A stretch of 64,000 nucleotides of DNA from Burkholderiales bacterium PBB6 (GCA_002255925.1 NKIH01000006.1:62001-126000); one strand, 5' to 3'; positions 10,723-19,830 are shown, numbered from the stretch's first letter. Program-made: numbers and translations. The notes: generated by a model not told the origin, from the letters alone.

Positions 10723-10744
10723 GGCTCGCCCTGAGGCGCGCAAC

Positions 10745-10772
10745 AAAAAGGGGCCACGAAGGCCCCTTTTTT
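10745..10772. terminator. Bidirectional terminator between the TM2 gene and pit
   Basis: Stem of 11 bp, AAAAAGGGGCC/GGCCCCTTTTT, with loop ACGAA and T-runs on both strands. It lies between two convergent genes and can serve both. Confidence 0.9.
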
Positions 10773-10805
10773 CATGCCGGCGCACTTCGGCACCAGGCAG
10801 TTTGA

Positions 10806-11816
10806 TCAGAACAGCAGTGTGCTGAGCCAATAGAACATGCCCGCCACAAACGCCGTGGCCGGGATGGTGAAGATCCAGGCCCAGACGATGTTGCTGGCCA
10901 GGCCCCAGCGCACAGCCGACGCATTGCGCACCGCACCCACGCCGACGATGGCGCCGGTGATGGTGTGGGTGGTGGACACCGGAATACCGAGCGCCGTGGC
11001 CAGGAACAGCGTGATGGCGCCGCCGGTTTCGGCACAGAAGCCGCCCACGGGCTTCAGCTTGGTCAGGCGCTGACCCATCGTCTTGACGATGCGCCAGCCG
11101 CCGAACATGGTGCCCGCACCGATGGCCATGTAGCACGACCAGATCACCCAGTTTGGCGGCGCCTTGTCGTCCACCGTCATGTAGCCGGCAGCCACCAGCA
11201 GCATCCAGATGATGCCGATGGTCTTCTGCGCGTCATTGCCGCCGTGACCCAGCGAATACAGGCCGGCGGACACCAGCTGCAGACGGCGGAACCATCGGTC
11301 GACGCGGATCGGCGAGGTGCGCCTGAAGACCCAGGCCACCAGCACCATCATCAGCGAACCAAGCACGAAGCCGAGGAATGGCGAGACGAAGATGAAGACG
11401 ATGGTCTTCAGGATGCCGGCGCCGACGAGCTTCGAGACACCCGCCTTGGCCATCACCGCGCCCATGATGCCGCCGATCAGGGCGTGCGAGCTCGACGAGG
11501 GGATGCCGTACCACCAGGTGATGATGTTCCAGGTGATGGCGCCGATGAGCGCACCGAACACGACGTGGTGGTCCACCACACCGGGCTCGACGATGCCCTT
11601 GCCGATCATGCTGGCCACCTTCAGCTGGAAGATGCTGATGGCGACGACGTTGAAGAAAGCTGCAAACAGCACGGCCTGCTGCGGCTTGAGCACCCCGGTG
11701 GAGACCACCGTGGCGATCGAGTTCGCAGCATCGTGAAACCCGTTCATGAAGTCGAACGCGAGGGCCAGAACGACCAGCAGCGCGACGACCCAGAACGCGA
11801 TGGAAGAGGCTTCCAT
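10806..11816 (-). CDS. pit: Inorganic phosphate transporter, Pit family
   Basis: Low-affinity inorganic phosphate (metal phosphate) symporter of the PiT family in the inner membrane. The two repeated signatures are visible: DFMNGFHDAANSIATVVSTGVLKP near the N-terminus and the second copy IPVSTTHTITGAIVGVGAVRNASAVRWGLA near the C-terminus, with GHGGNDAQKTIGII between. Length is 336 residues with about 8-10 membrane helices. It lies 24 bases after the PhoU-like gene, a pairing common in bacteria, where the PhoU-like partner is thought to modulate Pit. Confidence 0.95.
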   Translation of the reverse strand: MEASSIAFWVVALLVVLALAFDFMNGFHDAANSIATVVSTGVLKPQQAVLFAAFFNVVAISIFQLKVASMIGKGIVEPGVVDHHVVFGALIGAITWNIITWWYGIPSSSSHALIGGIMGAVMAKAGVSKLVGAGILKTIVFIFVSPFLGFVLGSLMMVLVAWVFRRTSPIRVDRWFRRLQLVSAGLYSLGHGGNDAQKTIGIIWMLLVAAGYMTVDDKAPPNWVIWSCYMAIGAGTMFGGWRIVKTMGQRLTKLKPVGGFCAETGGAITLFLATALGIPVSTTHTITGAIVGVGAVRNASAVRWGLASNIVWAWIFTIPATAFVAGMFYWLSTLLF

Positions 11817-11840
11817 GAGAAAAACCGCTTTCCGCTGGGA

Positions 11841-12488
11841 TCAGGAGTTCTCGAGGACGATGCCCTCGATGAGGTTGGCCACGTCTTCGCAACGGTCGGA
11901 GATGGTCTCCAGGTGCTCGTAGATGGCCTTGAGCTTGATCAGCTCGCGGGTGTCCTGCTCTTCACGGAACAGGCGCGACATCGCGCTGCGCATGACGCGG
12001 TCGGCATCCGACTCCAGGCGGTCGATTTCCTCGCAGGTCTTCAGGGCGGCTTCGGCCACGGCCGGATCGCTCAGCTTCGGGATCAGCGACACGGCGTGTT
12101 GCACACGCTCGCAGCACTTCACCGAGATCTCGCCCAGGCGCACCACGTCTTCATTGACATGCTGCACGTCGTACAGGGCCATGACTTCGCTCGAGTCCTG
12201 CAGCAGGTCGAGGATGTCATCCATCGCATTGATCAGGCCGTGAATCTGCTCGCGGTCGATCGGCGTGATGAACGTGCGGTGCAGCAGGCGGTTCACTTCG
12301 GCGGTGATCTTGTCGGCCGCATGCTCGGCGTTGTCGACTTCACGCGCGTACTTCTCGCGCAGATCCGGCGTGTTGTAGTACTGGATCATCTGCACGAAGG
12401 CGCGGCCGCCCTCGGCGATGTACTTGCCGTGTTCATTGAACAGCTCGAAGAAGTTGCCATCTTTGGGCAACAGCTTGCCGAAAATCAT
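11841..12488 (-). CDS. PhoU-like DUF47 family protein (Pit accessory)
   Basis: Helical-bundle protein of the DUF47/TIGR00153 family, PhoU-like, 215 residues. MIFGKLLPKDGNFFELFNEHG is the typical N-terminus, and the C-terminal LETISDRCEDVANLIEGIVLE repeats the E/DxxxD metal-binding motif of PhoU-type bundles. GAGGAG precedes the ATG. It is the first gene of a two-gene operon with pit and likely tunes phosphate uptake. The upstream DNA carries phased repeats like Pho boxes. Function is inferred from family and context. Confidence 0.9.
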   Translation of the reverse strand: MIFGKLLPKDGNFFELFNEHGKYIAEGGRAFVQMIQYYNTPDLREKYAREVDNAEHAADKITAEVNRLLHRTFITPIDREQIHGLINAMDDILDLLQDSSEVMALYDVQHVNEDVVRLGEISVKCCERVQHAVSLIPKLSDPAVAEAALKTCEEIDRLESDADRVMRSAMSRLFREEQDTRELIKLKAIYEHLETISDRCEDVANLIEGIVLENS

Positions 12489-12663
12489 TCGGGGACTCCT
12501 CGTGGGAAACCGCCCGTGGTCGGGCGTTGTGGTGAGCCCGCCACACCGACGGCTGGCAGACAACACAAAGCGGCCACGCTGACGGAGATATCCGCTCGAT
12601 CGGGCCGCTTCGGGTTGCAACAGGCCAGCGCCAGCTACATGGAGGCTTGGGTTTGGGTGGCTG

Positions 12664-12696
12664 ATGTCACAAATCGTTCATCAACATGTCACACAA
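12664..12696 (+). promoter_or_regulatory. Three 11-bp-phased repeats resembling a Pho box
   Basis: Three adjoining 11-bp units read ATGTCACAAAT, CGTTCATCAAC and ATGTCACACAA. Units one and three share ATGTCACA exactly, 22 bases apart. The PhoB half-site consensus is CTGTCAT plus a 4-bp AT-rich spacer, also with 11-bp period. The units point away from the PhoU-like/pit genes, which are on the other strand, so direct use as an activator site is uncertain. The repeats begin 176 bases upstream of the PhoU-like start. Confidence 0.45.
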
Positions 12697-12772
12697 GTAT
12701 TGTAGCGATCCGGCGCCAACTGATCGACATCACGTCGACTGGCATCTGCCATCGTCACCCAAATCGCCGCGC

Positions 12773-13270
12773 TCAGGTCGAGCAACGGTGAATGTCTTGA
12801 TCGCTCACCGCGGGCAGGTGATCAGCCGCAGCACCCAGGCCGGGGAGGCTCAGTGTGGGGTCGAGGTCCAGCAACGGCCGCAGCACGAAGGCCCGAAGGT
12901 GCAAGCGCTGATGCGGCAGCGTCAGGCGCGGGGTGTCGAGGCGCGTCTGGCCATGCAGCAGCAAATCCAGATCAAGCGTGCGCGGTGCATTGCGGTAGGG
13001 CCGCTCGCGGCCAAACGCCAGCTCCAGAGCCTGCAACTTGTCCAGCACGGCCTCGGGTGACAAACGGGTGTCGATGGCCGCCACCGCGTTGAAGAAGTCA
13101 GGCCCACCGGCGTCAATGGGCGCACTGCGGTAGAGCGGCGACAGGCGCATCCCTGCGCCTTCGTCCCAGGCTGCGATCGCCCGAGCCGCCGCCAGCACCG
13201 TCTCACGGGCATCGCCCAGGTTGGCGCCGAGGCCGATCCAGGCCGTCACCGGCGCTGGCACGGCACTCAT
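12773..13270 (-). CDS. folK: 2-amino-4-hydroxy-6-hydroxymethyldihydropteridine diphosphokinase
   Basis: HPPK transfers pyrophosphate from ATP to the pterin in folate synthesis. The N-terminus AWIGLGANLGDARETVLAA, the middle SPLYRSAPIDAGGPDFFNAVAAIDT and the block RNAPRTLDLDLLLHG (with the catalytic DLDLL) are standard. Length is 165 residues. Its start overlaps the pcnB stop by 4 bases, and pcnB-folK is a conserved pair in proteobacteria. It is the last gene of the run that begins with the permease gene near 17.26 kb. Confidence 0.96.
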   Translation of the reverse strand: MSAVPAPVTAWIGLGANLGDARETVLAAARAIAAWDEGAGMRLSPLYRSAPIDAGGPDFFNAVAAIDTRLSPEAVLDKLQALELAFGRERPYRNAPRTLDLDLLLHGQTRLDTPRLTLPHQRLHLRAFVLRPLLDLDPTLSLPGLGAAADHLPAVSDQDIHRCST

Positions 13271-14859
13271 TCGCCGGCAGAGCCCTGCGGCGCTGCGCCA
13301 CCACCTTCGCCGGAGCCCGACTTGCGGCGGCGACGACGGCGCTTCTTCGGGGCAGACGACGAGCCCTCCCCTTCACCATCATCCGAAGCGCTGTCGGCCC
13401 CGGCAGCCACGGCAGTCCCCGGGCGCGGAGGCGGCGGCGTGCGGCGCGGACGCGGGCCCGACGCCGGGCGACCGCTGGCGCGGGCAGCCTCGATCAGGGC
13501 CTCGCGCTCTTCCTCGTTGCCAAGGGAGAAGTCTTCCCACCACTCGGCCAGGTCTTGCGACACCTCGCCCAGGTCGGCACGCAGACGCAGGAAGTCGAAG
13601 CCGGCACGGAAGCGCGGCTGCTCGACCAGACCGTAAGGCTGGCTGCCGGTGCGGCGCTCGAAGCGCGGCTGCATCATCCAGATCTCGCGCATGTCGGTGG
13701 CCAGCTTTCCGCGGCCGGAGATGTCGCCGATGCGGGCATCAAACACCGTGTCGATGGCCAGTTGCAGCGCTGGCATCGTGGGCTCGCCCTGGGCACGGTT
13801 GGCCTCCCAGCGGGTCAGCACCTCATGCCACAGCATGCAGGCCAGCATGAAGCTCGGCGCCACCGGTTTGCCTTCGCCGACCCGGCGGTCGGTGTCCTGC
13901 AAAGCCAGAGTCAGGAACTTCTCGCGCTCGCTGCCTTCGGGCGCCTGCGACAGCACGGCGTCCAGGATCGGGAACACGCCACGGTCCAGGCCCTGCGCCT
14001 TCAACTGCGCCAGGCTCGACAGGGCATGGCCGGTCTGCAGCAGCTTGATCATTTCGTCAAACAGGCGCGAAGCCGGCACGTTGGCCAAGGTACTGGCCAT
14101 CGCACGGATCGGCTTCTGCGTCTTCGGCTCGAGCTTGAAGCCCAGCTTGGCGGCGAAGCGCACCACGCGCAGGATGCGCACCGGGTCTTCGCGGTAACGG
14201 GTCTCGGGGTCACCGATCATGCGCAGCGTCTGCGCACGGATGTCCTTCAGGCCGCCGTGATAGTCGACCACGATCTGCGTGCGCGGGTCGTAGTACATCG
14301 CGTTGATCGTGAAGTCGCGGCGCGCCGCGTCCTCGATCTGCGGGCCCCAGACGTTGTCGCGCAGCACGCGGCCGCTGGCATCCACCACATGGCTCTTGTT
14401 GGCGATGGCGTCCTTGGCAGTCTTCTCGTTGCCCTGCACCTGCTCGGCCGCCGCGTTGTCCATGTAGGCGCGGAAGGTCGAGACCTCGATCACCTCATGG
14501 TCACGGCCACGGCCGTGGATGACATGCACGATGCGGAAGCGTCGGCCGATGATGAAGGCGCGGCGGAACAGGCCCTTGACCTGCTCGGGCGTGGCGTCGG
14601 TGGCCACGTCGAAGTCCTTCGGGCGGCGATTGACCAGCAGGTCACGCACGGCACCGCCGACGATGTAGGCGGTGAAGCCAGCGTCCTGCAGGGTGGTCAC
14701 CACGCGCACGGCCCGGTCATCAAGCAAGGCGGGGTTGATGCCGTGTTCGGACACCGGCACCTCCACGCGCTTGCCCAGCGGAATGTGCGAAGCCTTGGCC
14801 GATCCGGCCTCGGCGCCTGCCGGCTTGCCCAGCAGCTTGTCGATGAATTTGCGGATCAT
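13267..14859 (-). CDS. pcnB: Poly(A) polymerase I
   Basis: Nucleotidyltransferase that adds 3' poly(A) tails to RNA and so promotes decay. GGAVRD is at 68-73 and the metal-binding DFD at 82-84 (KDFDVATDATPEQV); RRDFTINAMYYD and GDPETRYREDPVRILRVVRFAAKLGF follow. The length of 530 residues and the extended RNA-binding C-terminus fit PcnB, not a CCA-adding enzyme. The last about 65 residues are Pro-, Arg- and Lys-rich (KKRRRRRRKSG) and look disordered. It overlaps neighbours on both sides by 4 bases. Confidence 0.95.
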   Translation of the reverse strand: MIRKFIDKLLGKPAGAEAGSAKASHIPLGKRVEVPVSEHGINPALLDDRAVRVVTTLQDAGFTAYIVGGAVRDLLVNRRPKDFDVATDATPEQVKGLFRRAFIIGRRFRIVHVIHGRGRDHEVIEVSTFRAYMDNAAAEQVQGNEKTAKDAIANKSHVVDASGRVLRDNVWGPQIEDAARRDFTINAMYYDPRTQIVVDYHGGLKDIRAQTLRMIGDPETRYREDPVRILRVVRFAAKLGFKLEPKTQKPIRAMASTLANVPASRLFDEMIKLLQTGHALSSLAQLKAQGLDRGVFPILDAVLSQAPEGSEREKFLTLALQDTDRRVGEGKPVAPSFMLACMLWHEVLTRWEANRAQGEPTMPALQLAIDTVFDARIGDISGRGKLATDMREIWMMQPRFERRTGSQPYGLVEQPRFRAGFDFLRLRADLGEVSQDLAEWWEDFSLGNEEEREALIEAARASGRPASGPRPRRTPPPPRPGTAVAAGADSASDDGEGEGSSSAPKKRRRRRRKSGSGEGGGAAPQGSAGE

Positions 14860-15530
14860 TGGTTTTGAAACAGGTTGAGGATGCGCCAGCCGCGTTCGCG
14901 GGCAATGGCCTCCAGGGCCGGCGTCGGGTTGGTGGCCACCGGCGTGGGCACCACTTCGAGCAGCGGCAGGTCGTTGGGGGAATCGCTGTAGAACAGCACG
15001 TCATCAAAATCAGACAGCGTGCGGCCCTGCTCAGCCAGCCACGCATGCACCCGGGTGACCTTGCCTTCGCGGAAGGTCGGAACGCCCTTCACGCGGCCCG
15101 TCACACGGCCGGCGTCGTCGCGCTCCAGTTCCACCGCCAGCAGGGTGTCCACACCAAACGCGCTGGCAATCGGCCGGGTCACGAACTCGTTGGTTGCCGT
15201 GACCACCGCCACGCAGTCACCAGCGTCGAGGTGGCTGCGCACCAGCGCCAGCGCTTGCGGCGCCAGCACCGGGCCGATCACCTCGGCCATGAAGCGCTCA
15301 CGGGCCGCCTCGGCTTCAGCCACCGGCCTGCTGCGCCAGACCGAGGTGGCGAAATCCACGTACTCGGCCAGCACCAGCGTGCCGGCCTGGTATTGCGCGT
15401 AGAACTCGTCATTCCGGGCTTGCCAGACCGCGGCGTCGGCCCAGCCGATGTCGACCATGAACTGGCCAAACGCGTGATCGGAATCGTTGGGCAGCAGCGT
15501 GCCGTCAAGGTCAAACAGGGCCAGTTTCAT
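14856..15530 (-). CDS. HAD-IB family hydrolase (SerB-like phosphatase)
   Basis: HAD-superfamily phosphatase, subfamily IB, related to phosphoserine phosphatase. Motif I is LFDLDGTLLPNDSD at the N-terminus, motif II VVTATNEF, motif III lysine in FREGKVTRV, and motif IV YSDSPNDLPLLE. Length is 224 residues. The substrate cannot be read from the sequence. It overlaps pcnB and hda by 4 bases each, so it belongs to the same transcript. Confidence 0.9.
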   Translation of the reverse strand: MKLALFDLDGTLLPNDSDHAFGQFMVDIGWADAAVWQARNDEFYAQYQAGTLVLAEYVDFATSVWRSRPVAEAEAARERFMAEVIGPVLAPQALALVRSHLDAGDCVAVVTATNEFVTRPIASAFGVDTLLAVELERDDAGRVTGRVKGVPTFREGKVTRVHAWLAEQGRTLSDFDDVLFYSDSPNDLPLLEVVPTPVATNPTPALEAIARERGWRILNLFQNQ

Positions 15531-16201
15531 GCAGCTTGGCCCTCTTCGGCCACCATTTTTTTCAGCAAGGGTACCGTGACATGCCGCCGCTCGGCCAGCG
15601 AAAAGCTGTCCAGGCGCTGCAGCAGCGTCATCAGGGAAGCGAGATTGCGCGAGAAACGCGTCAGCAGATAGTCCAGCACCTCGTCCGACAGCGGCAGCCC
15701 GCGCCGCTCACCTTCGCGGCGCAAAGCGGCGCGCGTGTCGGTTTCCGACAAGGCCTGCAAACCCAGCACCGCGCCCCAGCCGAACCGGGTGCGCAGGTCT
15801 TCCCGCACGGCCAGCGCCACCGGCGGCTCCCGCCCTGCGGACGCCATCTGGATCTGGTGCGTCGCGGCTTCAACAAACAGCGTGAAGGCCGCGTGCTGAC
15901 GGGCCGCGTCGAGCCGCTCGGCGCCATCGATCACGATGAGCGACCAGCCTTCGTCGAAGGTCCAGGGCAGCGGCGCGTCGGCATCAAACCAGCCGCAGCG
16001 GCCGCCTTGCAGCCGCACCTGGCCGGCCAGGGCGCGCAGCAGGTGGGTCTTGCCGGCACCAGCGGGGCCGTACAGATAAATGGGCGGGCCGGGGTAGCGC
16101 AGGCCTTGCAGCTCGGCCAGCGCCAAGCCGTTGTCACCGGTCACGAACGAATCAAAATCGGGCTCGGTGTCGAGACCGATCGCCAAGGGCAACTGCTTCA
16201 T
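15527..16201 (-). CDS. hda: DnaA regulatory inactivator Hda
   Basis: AAA+ protein that, with the beta clamp, stimulates ATP hydrolysis by DnaA and so limits re-initiation of replication. The N-terminus MKQLPLAIGL contains a QLPL-type clamp-binding motif. Walker A is GPAGAGKTHLL and Walker B LIVIDGAERL. The C-terminal LTRFSRNLASLMTLLQRLDSFSL has the sensor-2 region. The length of 224 residues lacks the DNA-binding domain of DnaA. It overlaps the HAD gene by 4 bases and the permease gene stop by 4 bases. Confidence 0.92.
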   Translation of the reverse strand: MKQLPLAIGLDTEPDFDSFVTGDNGLALAELQGLRYPGPPIYLYGPAGAGKTHLLRALAGQVRLQGGRCGWFDADAPLPWTFDEGWSLIVIDGAERLDAARQHAAFTLFVEAATHQIQMASAGREPPVALAVREDLRTRFGWGAVLGLQALSETDTRAALRREGERRGLPLSDEVLDYLLTRFSRNLASLMTLLQRLDSFSLAERRHVTVPLLKKMVAEEGQAA

Positions 16202-17259
16202 CCGCGGTACAACTCACTGCCCACATAGGCTTGCCGCACGCGCCGCCCTGCCACCAGCAACACGGCCGACAGCGGCAGCGCAATCAGCACACCGACAAAT
16301 CCGAAAAGATGGCCAAAGGCCAGCAAGGCAAAGATCACGGCCAACGGGTCAAGGCCGATGCGCTCGCCCACCAGGCGCGGCGTGAGCAGGAAGCTCTCCA
16401 GCACCTGCCCGACGCCGTAGATGAGCGCCACCGCGCCAACGCCATACCAGCCCTGGAATTGCAGCACCGCACTCAACAGCGCCAGCACCAGGCCCAGGCC
16501 GTAGCCCAGGTAGGGAATGAAGATGGCCAGGCCCGTGAACACGCCCACCGGCACGGCCAGCTCGAAGCCCGCCACGGCCAAGGCCACTGTGTAGAAAGCC
16601 GCCAACGACAGCATCACCAGCAACTGACCGCGCAGGTATTGGCCCAGCACCGCATCGCATTCGGCCAGGAAGCCGTCGACCTGCGCGCGCAGGCGCGGCG
16701 GCACCAGCACCAGCAAGCGCTCCACCAGGTTGGGCCAGTCCAGCAACAGATAAAACAGCACCACCGGCACCAGGATCAGGTTGCCCACCAGCGCCAGCAC
16801 GATGCTGCCGCCAATGCGCGCGGAGCTCAGCGCCGTGGCCATCCAGTCTTCCAGATTGCCGTCCAGCACCTTCATGGCCATGGCCTTGATGCCGGCCACA
16901 TCGAGCTGCACATGCACGCCGAACTGGCTCAACCAGGGCGCCATCTGGCGGTTCAGGCGGTCTGCCAGCATGGGCACCTGCTCACGCAACTGCGGCAACT
17001 CCTTCGCGAGGATGGGCACCAGCATGGTCAACAGCGCCAGCCCCAGCAACAAGGCCACGACCACCACCACGGTGACGGCCACGGTGCGCGGCAGGCGGCA
17101 GCGCACCAGCGCCGCCACGGCGGGGTGCAAGGCATAGGCCAGCACGGCAGCCACCAGGAACGGCGTCAGCACGGGCGCCAGCAGCCAGATCACGCCCAGC
17201 CCGGCTGCCAGTATCAGCAGCCAGCTCAGGGTTTGTCGCTGTGCAGGGGTGAGGTTCAT
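16198..17259 (-). CDS. AI-2E family transporter (PerM-like)
   Basis: Polytopic membrane protein of the AI-2 exporter (TqsA/PerM) superfamily. It has about eight membrane helices, with typical blocks VGVFTGLAIFIPYLGYGLGLVLALL and LLTPRLVGERIGLDPLAVIFALLAFGHLFGFVGVLIALPLSAVLLV. Length is 353 residues from the ATG; an in-frame GTG seven codons upstream is an alternative, and neither has a strong ribosome binding site. Its stop overlaps hda by 4 bases, so it probably leads the hda-HAD-pcnB-folK transcript. Substrate unknown; the family name does not prove AI-2 export. Confidence 0.88.
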   Translation of the reverse strand: MNLTPAQRQTLSWLLILAAGLGVIWLLAPVLTPFLVAAVLAYALHPAVAALVRCRLPRTVAVTVVVVVALLLGLALLTMLVPILAKELPQLREQVPMLADRLNRQMAPWLSQFGVHVQLDVAGIKAMAMKVLDGNLEDWMATALSSARIGGSIVLALVGNLILVPVVLFYLLLDWPNLVERLLVLVPPRLRAQVDGFLAECDAVLGQYLRGQLLVMLSLAAFYTVALAVAGFELAVPVGVFTGLAIFIPYLGYGLGLVLALLSAVLQFQGWYGVGAVALIYGVGQVLESFLLTPRLVGERIGLDPLAVIFALLAFGHLFGFVGVLIALPLSAVLLVAGRRVRQAYVGSELYRG

Positions 17260-17311
17260 CCGGGAAAGTACAAATGCCACGACCGTGGCGTGACTGATTG
17301 TAGAAGGCAGT

Positions 17312-18181
17312 TCAATGCAGTCGGGAACCCGGCTGCGCGCGCCAATTGCTCACGTGCGCAGCCATGCGGCCGGCATCGGCGGCGTCAGGGTGGGCTTCAA
17401 GGTAACTGTCCATGTCGGCCACCGCACGCTCGAACAGGCCGAGGTCGGCCAGCACCAGCGCGCGGTCGCGCCGCTCTTCCCATTGTTCTGGCAGCAAGCG
17501 CACCAGTCGCTCCTGCACGGCCAGTAGCCGATCGAGCTGGCCAGTTTGCCGGTGCACCAGCTGCAGGTTGCGGAGCATGCGCACCAGGATGTCGCGCGAC
17601 GAAGCGGCCTGAAGGAACAAGCCCAGCGGCGTGTCGAAATCACCCACCAGGCCGTGCTGCTGGCGGAACGGCTCGAGCCGCTCATCCAGTGCCTGGCGCG
17701 ACAGGGACTGGCCGGTGAACGGATCGACGATGACCTCGCCCGCCTGCAAACGCACCTTGACCAGGAAGTGGCCCGGGAACGACACACCATGCGCCTGCAG
17801 CCCCACCGCCTCCGCCAGGCTCATGTAGACCACCGCCAGCGAGATGGGAATGCCGCGCCGGGTTTCCAGCACCCGGTGCAGGTAGCTGTTGTCGGCGCTG
17901 TAGTAATCATTCACGTTGCCACCGAAGCCCAGCTCCTTGAAGAAATAGGCATTCAGCAGGCGCAGGCAATGGGTGGGCGACGCATCGGCCGGCAGCCGCT
18001 GCCTGAGCCGCTCTGCCAGCAGGTCCACCCGCGCCAGCTCAGCCTGTACATCGAGCGAGGGCTCGGCATCCTGCCCGAGGGCAATGGCCGCCTCCAGCAG
18101 GGCAAAGTCGTCGTCACTGCCTACCAGGGTCTGGAAGTACTCCAGCACCGTCGGGCAACGCCAGGGCCAGGTCGCGCTCAT
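17312..18181 (-). CDS. SirB1 family protein (transglutaminase-like plus TPR)
   Basis: Protein of 289 residues. The middle (LNAYFFKELGFGGNVNDYYSADNSYLHRVLETRRGIPISLAVVYMSLAEAVGLQAHGVSFPGHFLVK) is the transglutaminase-like SirB1 domain, although a cysteine at the expected catalytic place is not evident. The C-terminal 90 residues form tetratricopeptide-like helices (MLRNLQLVHRQTGQLDRLLAVQERLVRLLP). Cytosolic. It starts 16 bases after murJ on the same strand. The molecular function is not established for this family. Confidence 0.85.
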   Translation of the reverse strand: MSATWPWRCPTVLEYFQTLVGSDDDFALLEAAIALGQDAEPSLDVQAELARVDLLAERLRQRLPADASPTHCLRLLNAYFFKELGFGGNVNDYYSADNSYLHRVLETRRGIPISLAVVYMSLAEAVGLQAHGVSFPGHFLVKVRLQAGEVIVDPFTGQSLSRQALDERLEPFRQQHGLVGDFDTPLGLFLQAASSRDILVRMLRNLQLVHRQTGQLDRLLAVQERLVRLLPEQWEERRDRALVLADLGLFERAVADMDSYLEAHPDAADAGRMAAHVSNWRAQPGSRLH

Positions 18182-18197
18182 GCTTGCTCCAGCCGCC

Positions 18198-19754
18198 TCA
18201 ACCGCGGCGCGCGAACTGGCGCAGGTTCAGCCCCAGCAAACGCAGGCTGCCGAAATACAGCACGGCGCCGGCCACGATGACCGCCGCCAGCCATGCTGCG
18301 CGCTGGCCGCTGTGGGCCTGCAGGGCGATCCAGTCGAGACGGACCGCCGCTTGCCAGAGCAGCACGCCCACCAGGCTGGTGGCCGCACACACCCGCACCA
18401 GGAACAGCGGCCAGCCTGGCGACGGCACATAAAGGCCCCGCTTGCGCAGCCCGATGAACAACCAGCCGGCATTGATCATGGCACCCAGGCCGATCGACAA
18501 GGCCAGGCCCGCATGCGCAAACAGCGGCACGAAGATCGCGTTCATCAGCTGGGTGCAGATCAGCACCACCACCGCAATGCGCACCGGCGTGCGCAAATCC
18601 TGCTGGGCAAAAAATCCGGGCGCCAGCACCTTGACGCCGACGAGGCCCATCAGGCCGCAGCCGTAGCCCTGCAGCGCCAGCACGGTCATTTCAACCGCTT
18701 GCGGCGTGAACTTGCCGTAGTGGAACAACACAGCCACCAGCGGTTTGGCAAACACCAGCATGGCCACGCCACACGGCAGCGCCAGCAACACCACCAGCCG
18801 CAGCCCCCAGTCCAGGTGGCCGGCATAACCGACGTGGTCGCCCTTGGCCTGCAAGGCCGACAGACCCGGGATCAGCACCACGCCCAGGGCCACGCCGAGC
18901 ATCGCTGTCGGGAACTCCATCAGGCGGTCGGCGTAGAACAACCAGGACACGGCACCCGGCCCCATGTGGGAGGCGATCTGGCTGTTGATCAACAAGGAGA
19001 TCTGCGCAACGGACACGCCGAGCAAGGCCGGCGCCATCTGCTGCAACACACGGTGCACGCCCGGGTGCCGCCAGGCGCGCAGCAGTGCCGCCGGCCCCAG
19101 GCCAATGCGCGGCAGACAACCAATGCGCATCAGCGCCGGAATCTGGATGCCGAGTTGCAAGGCGCCGCCAAGCAGCACGCCGGCCGACAAGGCATGGATG
19201 GGCGCGATGCCCCAGCGCTCCAGCAAGGGCGACAGCAGCACCATGCAGCTGATCATCGCCACATTCAAAAGCACCGGCGTGAAGGCCGGCACCGAAAACC
19301 GCTTCCAGGTGTTGAGCACGCCGGCTGACAAAGCCACCAGCGACATGAAGCCGATGTAGGGGAACATCCAGCGCGTCATCAAAACGGCCAGGTCCAGCTC
19401 CTGCAACCCCGCGCCAAACAGCCAGACGATGATCGGTGCGCCAGCCACGCCCAGCACACAGGTCATCAGCAGCGCCCAGAAAAGCACAGTGGCCACGGCA
19501 TCAATCAATGAGCGCGTGACCGTGTCACCTTCGGCCGAGCGCGTGGCCGCCAGCAGCGGCACGAATGCGGCCGAGAAGGCGCCCTCGCCGAACAACCGGC
19601 GCAGCAGATTGGGGATGCGGAAGGCGACGTTGAATGCGTCGGTCAGGGCCGTGGCGCCAAAGACCGATGCAATCAGCTGGTCACGGATCAAGCCCGTGAC
19701 GCGAGACATCAGGGTCCACAGCGATACCGTCGAGGCGGCCTTCAGCAAATTCAT
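18198..19754 (-). CDS. murJ: Lipid II flippase MurJ
   Basis: Inner-membrane lipid II flippase of peptidoglycan synthesis (MVF family). MNLLKAASTVSLWTLMSRVTGLIRDQLIASVFGATALTDAFNVAFRIPNLLRRLFGEGAFSAAFVP is the conserved N-terminal block; about 14 membrane helices follow over 518 residues. The ATG is chosen over a TTG five codons upstream. It is divergent from rpsT with 140 bases between, an arrangement common in this order. Confidence 0.96.
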   Translation of the reverse strand: MNLLKAASTVSLWTLMSRVTGLIRDQLIASVFGATALTDAFNVAFRIPNLLRRLFGEGAFSAAFVPLLAATRSAEGDTVTRSLIDAVATVLFWALLMTCVLGVAGAPIIVWLFGAGLQELDLAVLMTRWMFPYIGFMSLVALSAGVLNTWKRFSVPAFTPVLLNVAMISCMVLLSPLLERWGIAPIHALSAGVLLGGALQLGIQIPALMRIGCLPRIGLGPAALLRAWRHPGVHRVLQQMAPALLGVSVAQISLLINSQIASHMGPGAVSWLFYADRLMEFPTAMLGVALGVVLIPGLSALQAKGDHVGYAGHLDWGLRLVVLLALPCGVAMLVFAKPLVAVLFHYGKFTPQAVEMTVLALQGYGCGLMGLVGVKVLAPGFFAQQDLRTPVRIAVVVLICTQLMNAIFVPLFAHAGLALSIGLGAMINAGWLFIGLRKRGLYVPSPGWPLFLVRVCAATSLVGVLLWQAAVRLDWIALQAHSGQRAAWLAAVIVAGAVLYFGSLRLLGLNLRQFARRG

Positions 19755-19830
19755 AGGGAGACCAGGCAAACGGCAAGTAGCAGAGGGTGCATTGATTATA
19801 GGTAGTCACCATCAACGAATCCCTGCTCGC

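Noticed and set aside
12664-12696. CRP-type site (TGTGA-N6-TCACA)
   Set aside because: The TGTGACAT units are direct, not inverted, repeats, which fits a Pho-type box better.
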